NCBI GenBank assembly: GCA_002408125.1
Contig: DHQO01000021.1
Span: forward strand, 30,561 to 94,560
DNA: 64,000 nucleotides
Direction of reading: 5' to 3'
Origin: Hyphomonadaceae bacterium UBA5336
Lineage (GTDB): Bacteria; Pseudomonadota; Alphaproteobacteria; Caulobacterales; Hyphomonadaceae
In this document: positions 41,394 to 49,448 of the stretch, in pieces
How the letters are laid out: every line of letters begins with the position of its first letter
Position numbering within the stretch: position 1 is the stretch's first letter
Notes under the pieces: generated by a model
What the model was told of the DNA's origin: nothing
The model's input: the letters and a program-made list of their open reading frames with translations, nothing else
Databases searched by the model: none
Position numbers and translations under genes: made by a program

Positions 41394-43631
41394 ATGAGCG
41401 ACACTATGGATAACGACTCAGAACGCGTCATAAACGAGCCCATGAGCGAAGCGCTGTCCAAGCGCTATCTCGCCTATGCGCTCTCCACCATCACCTCTCG
41501 CGCCCTGCCGGATGTGCGCGATGGCCTGAAGCCCGTGCAGCGCCGCATCCTCTATGCGATGCGCGAGCTGAAGCTCAATCCCGAGGGAGCTTATCGCAAA
41601 TGCGCGAAGATTGTCGGCGAGGTGATGGGGAACTTCCACCCCCATGGCGACAGCGCGATCTATGACACGCTGGTGCGTCTCGCGCAGGATTTCTCGGTGC
41701 GCTACCCGCTCGTCGACGGGCAGGGCAATTTCGGCAATATCGATGGCGATGCGGCCGCGGCCATGCGGTATACCGAAAGCCGCATGACCGAAGCGGCCAA
41801 GCTCCTGCTGGAGGGGCTGGACGAGGATGCAGTCGATTTCCGCGAGACCTACGACGAGCTGAACGAGGAGCCGGTTGTCCTTCCGGCCGGCTATCCGAAC
41901 CTGCTGGCCAATGGCGCTACCGGTATCGCCGTCGGCATGGCGACCTCCATCCCCCCGCACAATGCCGCTGAAGTGATCGACGCCGCGCTGCACCTTATCA
42001 AGAACAAGTCCGCGACGACGTCAGAGCTGTTGGAAATCATGCCCGGCCCGGACTTCCCGACCGGCGGGGTGATCATCGAACCGCGCGAGTCTATTCTGGA
42101 GGCCTATGAGACCGGGCGCGGCGCCTTCCGCATGCGGGCGAAATGGGAAGTCGAGGATCTCGGTCGCGGCACCTGGCAGGTCGTGGTCACCGAGATTCCC
42201 TACCAGGTCCAGAAAAGCCGCCTGATCGAGAAGATCGCCGAACTGATCGAGACCAAGAAGGCCCCGCTGCTGGATGATGTGCGCGATGAAAGCGCCGAGG
42301 ATGTCCGCCTCGTGCTGGAGCCGCGTTCCAAGACGGTCGACCCGGATGTGATGATGGAGAGCCTGTTCAAGCTCTCCGACCTGGAAACGCGCTTCTCACT
42401 GAACATGAACGTGCTGAATGACGGCGTGCCCCAGGTGATGGGCTTGCGCGGTGTCCTGAAGGCCTATCTCGACCACCGCCGCGAAGTCGTCCAGCGCCGC
42501 GCCCAGCACCGCCTCGACAAGATCGAGAAGCGCCTGCATGTGCTCGACGGCTATCTCATCGCCTATCTCAATATTGATGAGGTGATCCGTATCATCCGCG
42601 AGGAAGACGAGCCGAAACGGGTGATGATGGAGCGTTTCTCCATCTCCGACATCCAGGCCGAAGCGATCCTCAATCTCCGCCTGCGTGCCCTGCGCAAGCT
42701 GGAGGAGATGGAACTGCGCGGCGAGCATTCCGCGCTGACGAATGAGCGCGCGGAACTGATCCTGCTCCTCGGTTCCGAGGCGCGCCAGTGGACAAGGGTC
42801 GGCAAGGAACTCACCGAGGCCCGCAGGACCTTCGACCCGGAGACAGAACTTGGCCGCCGCCGCGCCCAGTTCGGAGATGCCCCGGAAATCGACCTGGAAG
42901 CCGCGCTGGAAGCCTCCACGCCGAAGGAGCCCTATACGGTGCTCCTGTCCACCAAGGGCTGGATCCGCGCCATGAAAGGTCATGGCCACGATGCCGAACA
43001 GGCCAAGTTCAAGGATGGCGACAGTCTGTTCTCGGCCGTGGAGCTGTGGTCGACCGACAAGCTGATCCTGATGTCATCGGATGGGCGCGCCTTCACGCTG
43101 GGGGCTGACAAGCTGCCCGGTGGACGCGGCCATGGCGAACCGATCCGCCTGTCCATCGACCTGGAAGACAGTGTCGATATCTTCGCCATGTTCAAGCTGG
43201 ACGAGACCCGCAAGCGGATCCTTGCCTCCAGCGCCGGCTATGGCTTCATCGTGCCCGAAAGCGAGCTCAACTCCTCCCGCAAGGCCGGCAAGGCCGTGGT
43301 CACCGTGCCCGATGGCGCAGCGCTGGCCGTCTGCGAGGTGGCACGCGGGGACATGGTCGCCGTGGTCGGCACCAACCGGAAGCTGATCATCTTCGAACGC
43401 GAGGATCTGCCGGAAATGCCGCGCGGCAAGGGCGTGAAGCTACAGGCCTATCGCGGCGATGATGCGCTGCTCGACGCCGCCGTTTTCGACAAGCAGGATG
43501 GCCTGCTCGTCATCGACGGCGCCGGGCGCAATCGCGGCATTCCCGATTGGGACGAGTGGGTCGGCAAGCGCGCCCAGGCCGGCAAGATCGTGCCAAAGGG
43601 CTTCCCGCGTTCCGGCAGGCTGAACGGGTAG
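41394..43631 (+). CDS. parC: DNA topoisomerase IV subunit A ParC
   Basis: 745 aa. The catalytic tyrosine is Tyr126 in AAAMRYTESRMT. The quinolone-region residues are Ser87 and Asp91 in HPHGDSAIYDT, that is, wild-type-like residues. The C-terminal beta-pinwheel is short and lacks the GyrA box QRRGGKG, which separates it from GyrA. ATG 41394 follows GAGGGGAAGG; the frame is open upstream, but that part reads into the promoter region with two TTAACC motifs. Confidence 0.95.
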   Translation: MSDTMDNDSERVINEPMSEALSKRYLAYALSTITSRALPDVRDGLKPVQRRILYAMRELKLNPEGAYRKCAKIVGEVMGNFHPHGDSAIYDTLVRLAQDFSVRYPLVDGQGNFGNIDGDAAAAMRYTESRMTEAAKLLLEGLDEDAVDFRETYDELNEEPVVLPAGYPNLLANGATGIAVGMATSIPPHNAAEVIDAALHLIKNKSATTSELLEIMPGPDFPTGGVIIEPRESILEAYETGRGAFRMRAKWEVEDLGRGTWQVVVTEIPYQVQKSRLIEKIAELIETKKAPLLDDVRDESAEDVRLVLEPRSKTVDPDVMMESLFKLSDLETRFSLNMNVLNDGVPQVMGLRGVLKAYLDHRREVVQRRAQHRLDKIEKRLHVLDGYLIAYLNIDEVIRIIREEDEPKRVMMERFSISDIQAEAILNLRLRALRKLEEMELRGEHSALTNERAELILLLGSEARQWTRVGKELTEARRTFDPETELGRRRAQFGDAPEIDLEAALEASTPKEPYTVLLSTKGWIRAMKGHGHDAEQAKFKDGDSLFSAVELWSTDKLILMSSDGRAFTLGADKLPGGRGHGEPIRLSIDLEDSVDIFAMFKLDETRKRILASSAGYGFIVPESELNSSRKAGKAVVTVPDGAALAVCEVARGDMVAVVGTNRKLIIFEREDLPEMPRGKGVKLQAYRGDDALLDAAVFDKQDGLLVIDGAGRNRGIPDWDEWVGKRAQAGKIVPKGFPRSGRLNG

Positions 43632-43646
43632 GGCAGAGCATCCTTG

Positions 43647-43755
43647 TTTGATCCCGCTTCGGGCTTCGCCCTTACATGGATCGCGCTCAAGGCTGCCTGC
43701 CTCAGGCCCCGCCGCCTGGCCCATGGTTCGACTTTGCTTACCATGAGGCTGAAGC
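43647..43755. repeat. Hairpin-repeat pair after parC (copies B and D)
   Basis: Copy B (43647-43694) has GATCC...GGATC arms around an inner GGGC-TTC-GCCC hairpin and ends in GCGCTCAAGGCT. Copy D (43722-43755) is diverged, with CATGGT/ACCATG arms. Both resemble the copies at the right end of the window. The copies lie between two convergent genes and could also act as a transcription end. Confidence 0.6.
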
Positions 43756-43758
43756 GCC

Positions 43759-44211
43759 CTATTCGAACATGCCCTCGCGGATATTGATGCCGTATTCGAT
43801 CCAGGCCTTCATGGCACACAGCATCTGGGTCCAGCCCATGCAGTTGCCATAGGAAGCCTTGAAGCCGGGATCGTTTTCCGGCCAGCCTTCCTCGGCGATC
43901 GAGACCAGGGTGCGCCCGCCCTCAAGCGCTTCGAAGCGCATGGTAACGGTGGTCAGGCTCTCGCCGCCATCCGCGTCGCTCCCCCACTGGAAGGTAATGC
44001 GCGTGTTGGTCTCCACCTCGACGACCTGAACCGGAAACTCGCCGGGACAGTCATGGAATGCCCACATTACCGTCGCGCCGGTTTCAAGCCGGCCCTTCGC
44101 CCCGCCCGTAGTGAAATAGCCTGACAGCCTGTCCGGGTTCACCACCGCCTCGAACACCTCATCGACCGGTTTTTCGATCCGGCCACTCACCTCGAATTTC
44201 GGCTTCATCAT
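43759..44211 (-). CDS. SRPBCC/AHSA1-like domain protein
   Basis: 150 aa START-like domain protein (activator of Hsp90 homologue family), beginning KFEVSGRIEKPVDEVFEAVVNPDRLSGYF. Such proteins bind small hydrophobic ligands; many are encoded next to an ArsR-type repressor, as here. Two adjacent ATG codons (44211 and 44208) follow AGGAG; spacing favours the second slightly. The divergent 46-base region holds palindromes that probably regulate both genes. Confidence 0.82.
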   Translation of the reverse strand: MMKPKFEVSGRIEKPVDEVFEAVVNPDRLSGYFTTGGAKGRLETGATVMWAFHDCPGEFPVQVVEVETNTRITFQWGSDADGGESLTTVTMRFEALEGGRTLVSIAEEGWPENDPGFKASYGNCMGWTQMLCAMKAWIEYGINIREGMFE

Positions 44212-44222
44212 CCGTCTCCTGC

Positions 44223-44260
44223 TTGACTTGCAGTCAATCATGTTATAAAAATATAACATG
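44223..44260. promoter_or_regulatory. Two palindromic operators in the ArsR/SRPBCC divergent promoter
   Basis: Palindrome 1 (44223-44237): TTGACT and AGTCAA around TGC. Palindrome 2 (44239-44260): CATGTTATA and TATAACATG around AAAA, with the last three bases being the ArsR start codon. The first TTGACT (44223-44228) and TATAAA (44244-44249) could form a -35/-10 pair with 15-base spacing, which would start transcription at or near the ATG (leaderless). TTGACA also occurs on the opposite strand at 44259-44264. Confidence 0.65.
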
Positions 44261-44602
44261 TCAAGCACGGAAAAAGACGAGAGCATTTTCAAGGCTCTGG
44301 CCAATGCCACGCGCCGGGAAATCCTCGATGCCCTGAAGGATGATCCGAAGACCACCGGCGAGCTGTGCGAGGTTTTTCCCGCGCTCAACCGCTGTACGGT
44401 GATGCAGCATCTCGGCGTGTTGGAAGCCGCCGACCTGATCCTCGTGAAACGCCAGGGCCGGGTGCGCTGGAACCATCTCAATCCGCTGCCGATCAAGGAG
44501 ATCCATGAGCGCTGGATCGGGCCCTATGCCGCGCGTGCGGTAGACCTGCTTGCGCGGATGAAATCTGATCTGGAATCAGAGGACACGCCGGCGGCAACAT
44601 AG
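44258..44602 (+). CDS. ArsR-family transcriptional regulator
   Basis: 114 aa winged helix protein. It begins ESIFKALANATRREILDALKDDPKTTGELCEVF, with a recognition helix around LNRCTVMQHLGVLEAADLI. It lacks the CxC metal motif of metal-sensing ArsR/SmtB members, so the signal is probably not a metal. It has no ribosome site; the ATG lies inside palindrome 2. It likely represses itself and the divergent SRPBCC gene. Confidence 0.88.
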   Translation: MSSTEKDESIFKALANATRREILDALKDDPKTTGELCEVFPALNRCTVMQHLGVLEAADLILVKRQGRVRWNHLNPLPIKEIHERWIGPYAARAVDLLARMKSDLESEDTPAAT

Positions 44603-44683
44603 GCCGATCCATTTCTCCCGCAGGCTTGCTTGTCCCCGCGAGCAGGGCTACCGCTGTTGCAGCCAAAAACTTCACTGGGACGG

Positions 44684-45259
44684 ATGGGCATGGAAGCCAT
44701 TTATATTGTTCTGGGGCTGGTCGCACTGATCGTGATCGGCACCATCGTCATCTATAACGGCCTCGTGTCGAAGCGTCAGCGCTGCAATCAGGCCTTCGCC
44801 GACATCGATGTGCAGCTGAAGCAGCGCCAGAATCTGATCCCGAACCTGGTGGAAACGGTGAAGGGTTATGCCAGCCACGAGCAGGAAACCTTTCAGCAGG
44901 TGATTGCCGCCCGTTCCGCCGCGATGGCCGCCTCCAGCCCCGGCGACATGGCCCAGGCCGAGACCCAGCTCTCCGGCGCGCTCGGCAAGCTTTTTGCGCT
45001 GGCCGAAGGCTATCCGGAACTGAAAGCCAACGAGAATTTCAAGGAGCTCCAGCGCGAGCTCTCCCTCATTGAGGACAAGCTGGCCGCCGCGCGCCGCTTC
45101 TACAACTCCGCCGTCCAGGACTACAACACCGCCCGCGAGCAGTTCCCCGGTTCGATCATCGCCGGCATGTTCAATTTCGAAGGCCGCAACTTCTTCGATG
45201 TCGGCATCGAGGCCCGCGACGACCTGTCGAATGTGCCGAAGGTGAAATTCGGCGACTAA
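44684..45259 (+). CDS. LemA family protein
   Basis: About 191 aa. A single N-terminal membrane segment (IYIVLGLVALIVIGTIVIYNGLV) is followed by a long helical domain with the family blocks NQAFADIDVQLKQRQNLIPNLVETVKGY, RFYNSAVQDYNT and FPGSIIAGMF. The biochemical role is unresolved. Two ATG codons six bases apart (44684, 44690) are both plausible. It is convergent with the TRAP operon, and its usual TPM-domain partner genes are not adjacent. Confidence 0.88.
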   Translation: MGMEAIYIVLGLVALIVIGTIVIYNGLVSKRQRCNQAFADIDVQLKQRQNLIPNLVETVKGYASHEQETFQQVIAARSAAMAASSPGDMAQAETQLSGALGKLFALAEGYPELKANENFKELQRELSLIEDKLAAARRFYNSAVQDYNTAREQFPGSIIAGMFNFEGRNFFDVGIEARDDLSNVPKVKFGD

Positions 45260-45265
45260 AGTTCC

Positions 45266-46849
45266 TTAGTTCGCCGCCAGCACCGGCAGCCAGGTCGCGA
45301 GCCACGGCATGGCTGCGACACAGGCGATGATTGCGATCTGCAGTCCGATAAAGGGTATCGCGCCACGCCAGATATCCATGGTAGCAAGCTCGTCCGGCGC
45401 CGCCCCGCGTAGGTAGAACAGCGCAAAGCCGAAGGGCGGGGTGAGGAAGCTGGTCTGCAGGTTCAGCGCCATCAGGATCGCGAGCCAGATCGGGTCAAAG
45501 CCGAGCAGGATCAGCGGCGGGGCCACCAGCGGCACGACCACGAAGACGATCTCGATGAAATCCAGGAAGAAGCCGAGCACGAACATCACCAGCATGGTGA
45601 CCGCGAGCGCGCCCCATTTCCCGCCCGGCATGGCGTGGAGCATATCGGTCACCATGTCGTCGCCGCCAAAGCCGCGGAAGACGAGTGCAAACAGGGACGC
45701 CCCGATCAGGATCAGGAACACCATGCTGGTGATATGCGAGGCGCTTTTCAGGGCCGCGCCCAGCTGGCCGGCGCGCGAGAGGGCATAATAGCCGCCTGCA
45801 AGGCTTGCCAGGAAGACGAGCGAAAGCAAGGCGGCGACAAGGATGCCGGCCATATCCCCGGCACCGATTTCTTCGCGGCTGAGGCGCAGGTCCATCAGGT
45901 TCGACTGCACGAACAGGATCAGCAGCGCCACGAGCCCGGTGATCAGGAGCATGGCGAGCCAGTCCGGCATGTGCGCCTCGCGCGACAGGCGCAGGCCCGC
46001 CAGCAGCACAGCGCCACCGGCGCCGACAGCAGCTGCCTCGGTTGGCGAGGCCACGCCACCGAGAATGGAGCCAAGCACCACGGCAATGAGCAGGAGCGGC
46101 GCGCCGAGCCCGAAGGCCACTTCGCGCGTGGTCAACGGCGCGTCACTGTCATCGGGGAGCCTGGCCGGGCAGGTCGCCGGGCGCAGCCATGCCATGGTCG
46201 CGACATAGGTGAGATAGATCGCCACGAGCAGCAGGCCAGGCAGGATCGCACCGGCAAAGAGGTCGCCGACAGAGACGACGCTGGGCGAGCCCGCGCCCGA
46301 CAGGCTCGCGCTCTGATTGGCATTGGAAATGGCATCGGCGAGCAGGATCAGCACGATGGAAGGCGGGATGATCTGCCCGAGCGTACCGGACGCTGCGATG
46401 GTGCCTGCGGCGAGCTTGGGATCATAGCCCTGGCGCAGCATGGTGGGCAGGGCAATCAGCGTCATTGTGATGACGGTCGCCCCGACAATGCCGGTGGAGG
46501 CTGCCAGAAGCGCGCCGACGATCACCACGGCATAGCCGAGCCCGCCGCGCAGGCCGCCGAGCAGACGGCTGGCGATGTGCAGGAGGTCCTCGGCCACGCG
46601 CGATCGTTCCAGCACCACGCCCATGATCACGAAGAGGGGCACCGCGATCAGCACCTGGTTTTCCATCGAGCCCTGGATGCGCGCTGGAAAGCCCTTCAGG
46701 AAGGCGTCGGGGAAGACGCCCAGGCTGATGCCGATCAGGGCGAAGATCAGCGCCGTGCCGCCAAGCGTGAACGCGACCGGATAGCCGGCCAGCAGGGCGG
46801 CGATCGCGGCGAGGAACATGCCGAGCGCGAGGAGGATCTCGATCTCCAT
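45266..46849 (-). CDS. dctM: TRAP transporter large permease (DctM)
   Basis: 527 aa polytopic sodium-dependent permease of a tripartite ATP-independent periplasmic transporter. About 13 hydrophobic segments are visible, with the family motif ASTGIVGATVITMTLIALPTMLRQGY near residues 110-140. It is slightly longer than typical DctM (about 430 aa), with a variable central insert near residues 225-360. The three genes are in the order dctP-dctQ-dctM on this strand; dctQ overlaps it by one base. Confidence 0.93.
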   Translation of the reverse strand: MEIEILLALGMFLAAIAALLAGYPVAFTLGGTALIFALIGISLGVFPDAFLKGFPARIQGSMENQVLIAVPLFVIMGVVLERSRVAEDLLHIASRLLGGLRGGLGYAVVIVGALLAASTGIVGATVITMTLIALPTMLRQGYDPKLAAGTIAASGTLGQIIPPSIVLILLADAISNANQSASLSGAGSPSVVSVGDLFAGAILPGLLLVAIYLTYVATMAWLRPATCPARLPDDSDAPLTTREVAFGLGAPLLLIAVVLGSILGGVASPTEAAAVGAGGAVLLAGLRLSREAHMPDWLAMLLITGLVALLILFVQSNLMDLRLSREEIGAGDMAGILVAALLSLVFLASLAGGYYALSRAGQLGAALKSASHITSMVFLILIGASLFALVFRGFGGDDMVTDMLHAMPGGKWGALAVTMLVMFVLGFFLDFIEIVFVVVPLVAPPLILLGFDPIWLAILMALNLQTSFLTPPFGFALFYLRGAAPDELATMDIWRGAIPFIGLQIAIIACVAAMPWLATWLPVLAAN

Positions 46850-47505
46850 CAGGCACCCGCTCCCTGTCCGTGCAGCGCTTCAGGCGCGCGCTGGCCGCGG
46901 ATCACCTGCGCCGCCTTGATCGCCTGGCTGAGGCCCTGGCCGATGAGCAGGACGGCAAGCAGCGGGATCAGTGTGCGGAAGAGGTAGCGGATCGGCAGGC
47001 CGTCGCTTTCCCGCGAGGCTTCGAAATTCGCCCACGACCGCACGAAGGAGGGTGAGACGGCCGACCACAGGATCAGCAGGCAGATCGGGATCAGGAAGAG
47101 ATAGATGCCCGCCAGCTCAATTCCCGCCCGCGTGCTCGGGCCAAAACGGCCGCGCAGGATATCGACACGAACATGGTCATCGTCGCGCAGGGCGCTGGCA
47201 GCGGCCAGCAGGAACATGGCGGCAAAACCGTAGATCACGATCTCATTCAGCCACGAAAAGGACAGGCCGAAGATATAGCGCGCAAGTACGACGCAGAGCT
47301 GGGCGAAGACGATAAGCACGGCGCAGGCCATGGCGCCGCCGAGAAAGAAGCTGGAAATGCGGTCGAGCAGGGCGACCAGGCCATCGGCCACCGCGCGCAG
47401 CGGCGCAGGAAAGATCAATAGCGCAAAGGGCAGCAAGACGAGCGGCGAAAGCCCGAATCCGAGCCATTTCAGCCCGGTACCTAGCAGGAGAAAAAACTCG
47501 GCCAT
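46849..47505 (-). CDS. dctQ: TRAP transporter small permease (DctQ)
   Basis: 218 aa with four membrane segments. The conserved LSFSWLNEIVIYGFAAMFLLAAASALRDDDHVRVDIL region is diagnostic for DctQ, which stabilises the large permease. It sits between the solute-binding protein gene and dctM, separated by 8 bases and overlapping by 1 base respectively. Confidence 0.92.
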   Translation of the reverse strand: MAEFFLLLGTGLKWLGFGLSPLVLLPFALLIFPAPLRAVADGLVALLDRISSFFLGGAMACAVLIVFAQLCVVLARYIFGLSFSWLNEIVIYGFAAMFLLAAASALRDDDHVRVDILRGRFGPSTRAGIELAGIYLFLIPICLLILWSAVSPSFVRSWANFEASRESDGLPIRYLFRTLIPLLAVLLIGQGLSQAIKAAQVIRGQRAPEALHGQGAGA

Positions 47506-47513
47506 GGCGCGCT

Positions 47514-48641
47514 TTAAAGGTTGCGGTTTGCAACTTCCCGGGCGGGATAATAGGCGCCGTCGGAAATCCGCGCCCAGCCGCGCATGCTCTTCAGCGCGGT
47601 TTCGAAGCTGTCATAGATGCGCTTTTCCAGCGCGCCGGAATTTCCGGCCGCGCTGCGCACATCGAAGGCCGCCTCGCCCATGCGGGTGACGACATCTTCC
47701 GGAAAGCTGCGGAGCTGCGTGCCATGCTCATTGACCAGAATGTCGAGATGGCGGGCATTCTGATAGGTGAACTCACCGAGGCTGAGATGGTTGACCGACT
47801 GGCAGGCGGTCTGGATCGCGGCCTGCTCACTGGGCGTCAGGCTCTCCCAGACGCCGAGATTGATGCCGACCCCGAGTGATGCCCCCGGTTCGTGAAAGCC
47901 CGGCCCGTAGTAGAAGGGCGCCTCGCGATAGAAGCCGAGATAGAAGTCGTTCCACGGGCCGACCCACTCGGTGGCGTCGATCTGGCCGGTTTGCAGGGCC
48001 TGGTAGATTTCCCCGCCCGACAGGGCGATGGCCGAGCCGCCGAGCGCGCGCAGCACATCCCCGCCCTGGCCGGGAATGCGCATCTTCAGCCCGTTCATAT
48101 CGTCCAGGCTGTTGATCTCCGTCTTGAACCAGCCGCCCATCTGGTGGCCGGTATTGGCGGCCTGGAAACATTTCACGCCGAATTGGCCTGCCAGTTCGTC
48201 CCAAAGCTCCTGGCCGCCGCCGAAGTCGATCCAGCCCATGATCTCCTGGGCCGTCATGCCCATGGGCACGGCGGTGAAGAAGGGGAAGCCTTCCGACTTG
48301 GCTTTCCAGTAATATTCCGCGCCGTGATACATGTCGGCGCTGCCATCGGCGACCGCGTCGAAGGCTTCGAAAGCCGGCACCAGTTCGCCGGCGGCATAGA
48401 CATGCACCTCGATCAGGCCGTTGGTGAGCAGGGAGACCTGCTCGGCCACGCGTTCGGCCGCCATACCGAGGCCCGGCAGGTTTTTCGGCCAGGTTGTGAC
48501 CATGTTCAGGCGCTTGCGGCTCCGCGAAATGGCGGGCGCAGACGGGCTGCCGTCTGTCGCTGCCGGTCCGCTGCAGGCGCTGGCGCCAAGTCCGGTAACA
48601 CCCAGGACACCCGCGCCGATAAGTTTGCGCCGATCAATCAC
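47514..48641 (-). CDS. dctP: TRAP transporter solute-binding protein (DctP, TakP-like)
   Basis: 375 aa periplasmic binding protein. The N-terminus has twin arginines (DRRKLIGAG) followed by a lipobox ending at Cys23 (GASAC), suggesting a Tat-exported lipoprotein. The mature part begins RLNMVTTWPKNLPGLGMAAERVAEQ and resembles alpha-keto-acid-binding TakP, including GGEIYQALQTGQIDATEWVGPWND. The ligand is likely a carboxylate. It heads a three-gene operon. Confidence 0.9.
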   Translation of the reverse strand: MIDRRKLIGAGVLGVTGLGASACSGPAATDGSPSAPAISRSRKRLNMVTTWPKNLPGLGMAAERVAEQVSLLTNGLIEVHVYAAGELVPAFEAFDAVADGSADMYHGAEYYWKAKSEGFPFFTAVPMGMTAQEIMGWIDFGGGQELWDELAGQFGVKCFQAANTGHQMGGWFKTEINSLDDMNGLKMRIPGQGGDVLRALGGSAIALSGGEIYQALQTGQIDATEWVGPWNDFYLGFYREAPFYYGPGFHEPGASLGVGINLGVWESLTPSEQAAIQTACQSVNHLSLGEFTYQNARHLDILVNEHGTQLRSFPEDVVTRMGEAAFDVRSAAGNSGALEKRIYDSFETALKSMRGWARISDGAYYPAREVANRNL

Positions 48642-48670
48642 TGTAGACCCTCCCCGAGTCGTAACTTGTC

Positions 48671-49429
48671 TTATTCGTTATCCTTTAGCGGGCGCCAGCT
48701 CTCTCCGTCGAGAACTTCCAGGGGCGTGTACTCGCGCTTGTAGTCCATCTTGCCTGAGCCCTTGATCCAGTAGCCGAGATAGACGTGCGGCAGGCCCAGC
48801 GATTTCACCTGCCGGATATGATCCAGGATCATCATCTTGCCGAGGCTGCGGCGCGACTGGCGCGGATCGAAAAAGGTGTAGACCATCGACAGGCCATCGC
48901 GCAGCACATCTGTGATGGCGCAGGCGATCAGCGGGCTGTCGGGCGAATCACCCAGGCGGTATTCGAAGATCAGGCTGCGCACCGGGCTGTCGGCGACCAT
49001 GTTGACATAGTCGCGATAGGTCATGTCCGACATGCCGCCGCCATCATGGCGCCCCTTGAGATAGGTCTTCAGCAGACGGAACTGGCTGCGCGTCGGATTG
49101 GCGGGCACGGGCGTGCGGGTGAGATCCATGTTGCGTGAGATCACCCGGCGCTGGTTCTTGCTGAAGGTAAAAGCCTGGGCGTCCACGCGCACACTGCGGC
49201 AGGCATTGCAGGCCGGGCAGGCGGGGCGGTAGGCGATTCCCTGCGAGCGGCGAAAGCCCGACTGGCTGAGCGAGTTGTGCAGCGCGTCGCTGTCTGCGCC
49301 GGCCAGACTGGTAAACGCCTTACGCTCACGCTTGCCCGGCAGATAGGGGCAAGGCGCGGGATTGGTCAGGAAGAACCGCAGGTTGCGATTCAGGCCAATC
49401 GGGAAGGTCTGCGAGTCGTTTAGCTTCAT
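48671..49429 (-). CDS. bpt: Aspartate/glutamate leucyltransferase Bpt
   Basis: 252 aa aminoacyl-tRNA-protein transferase of the N-end rule pathway, adding Leu to N-terminal Asp or Glu so ClpAP/ClpS can degrade the protein. The N-terminal cysteine cluster CPACNACRS is intact and the C-terminal domain holds FFDPRQSRRSLGKMMILDHI and YLGYWIKGSGKMDYK. ATG 49429 begins the conserved N-terminus; the frame extends upstream into the permease gene. Confidence 0.92.
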   Translation of the reverse strand: MKLNDSQTFPIGLNRNLRFFLTNPAPCPYLPGKRERKAFTSLAGADSDALHNSLSQSGFRRSQGIAYRPACPACNACRSVRVDAQAFTFSKNQRRVISRNMDLTRTPVPANPTRSQFRLLKTYLKGRHDGGGMSDMTYRDYVNMVADSPVRSLIFEYRLGDSPDSPLIACAITDVLRDGLSMVYTFFDPRQSRRSLGKMMILDHIRQVKSLGLPHVYLGYWIKGSGKMDYKREYTPLEVLDGESWRPLKDNE

Positions 49430-49448
49430 GTCCGGCCGATTAAGGCAT

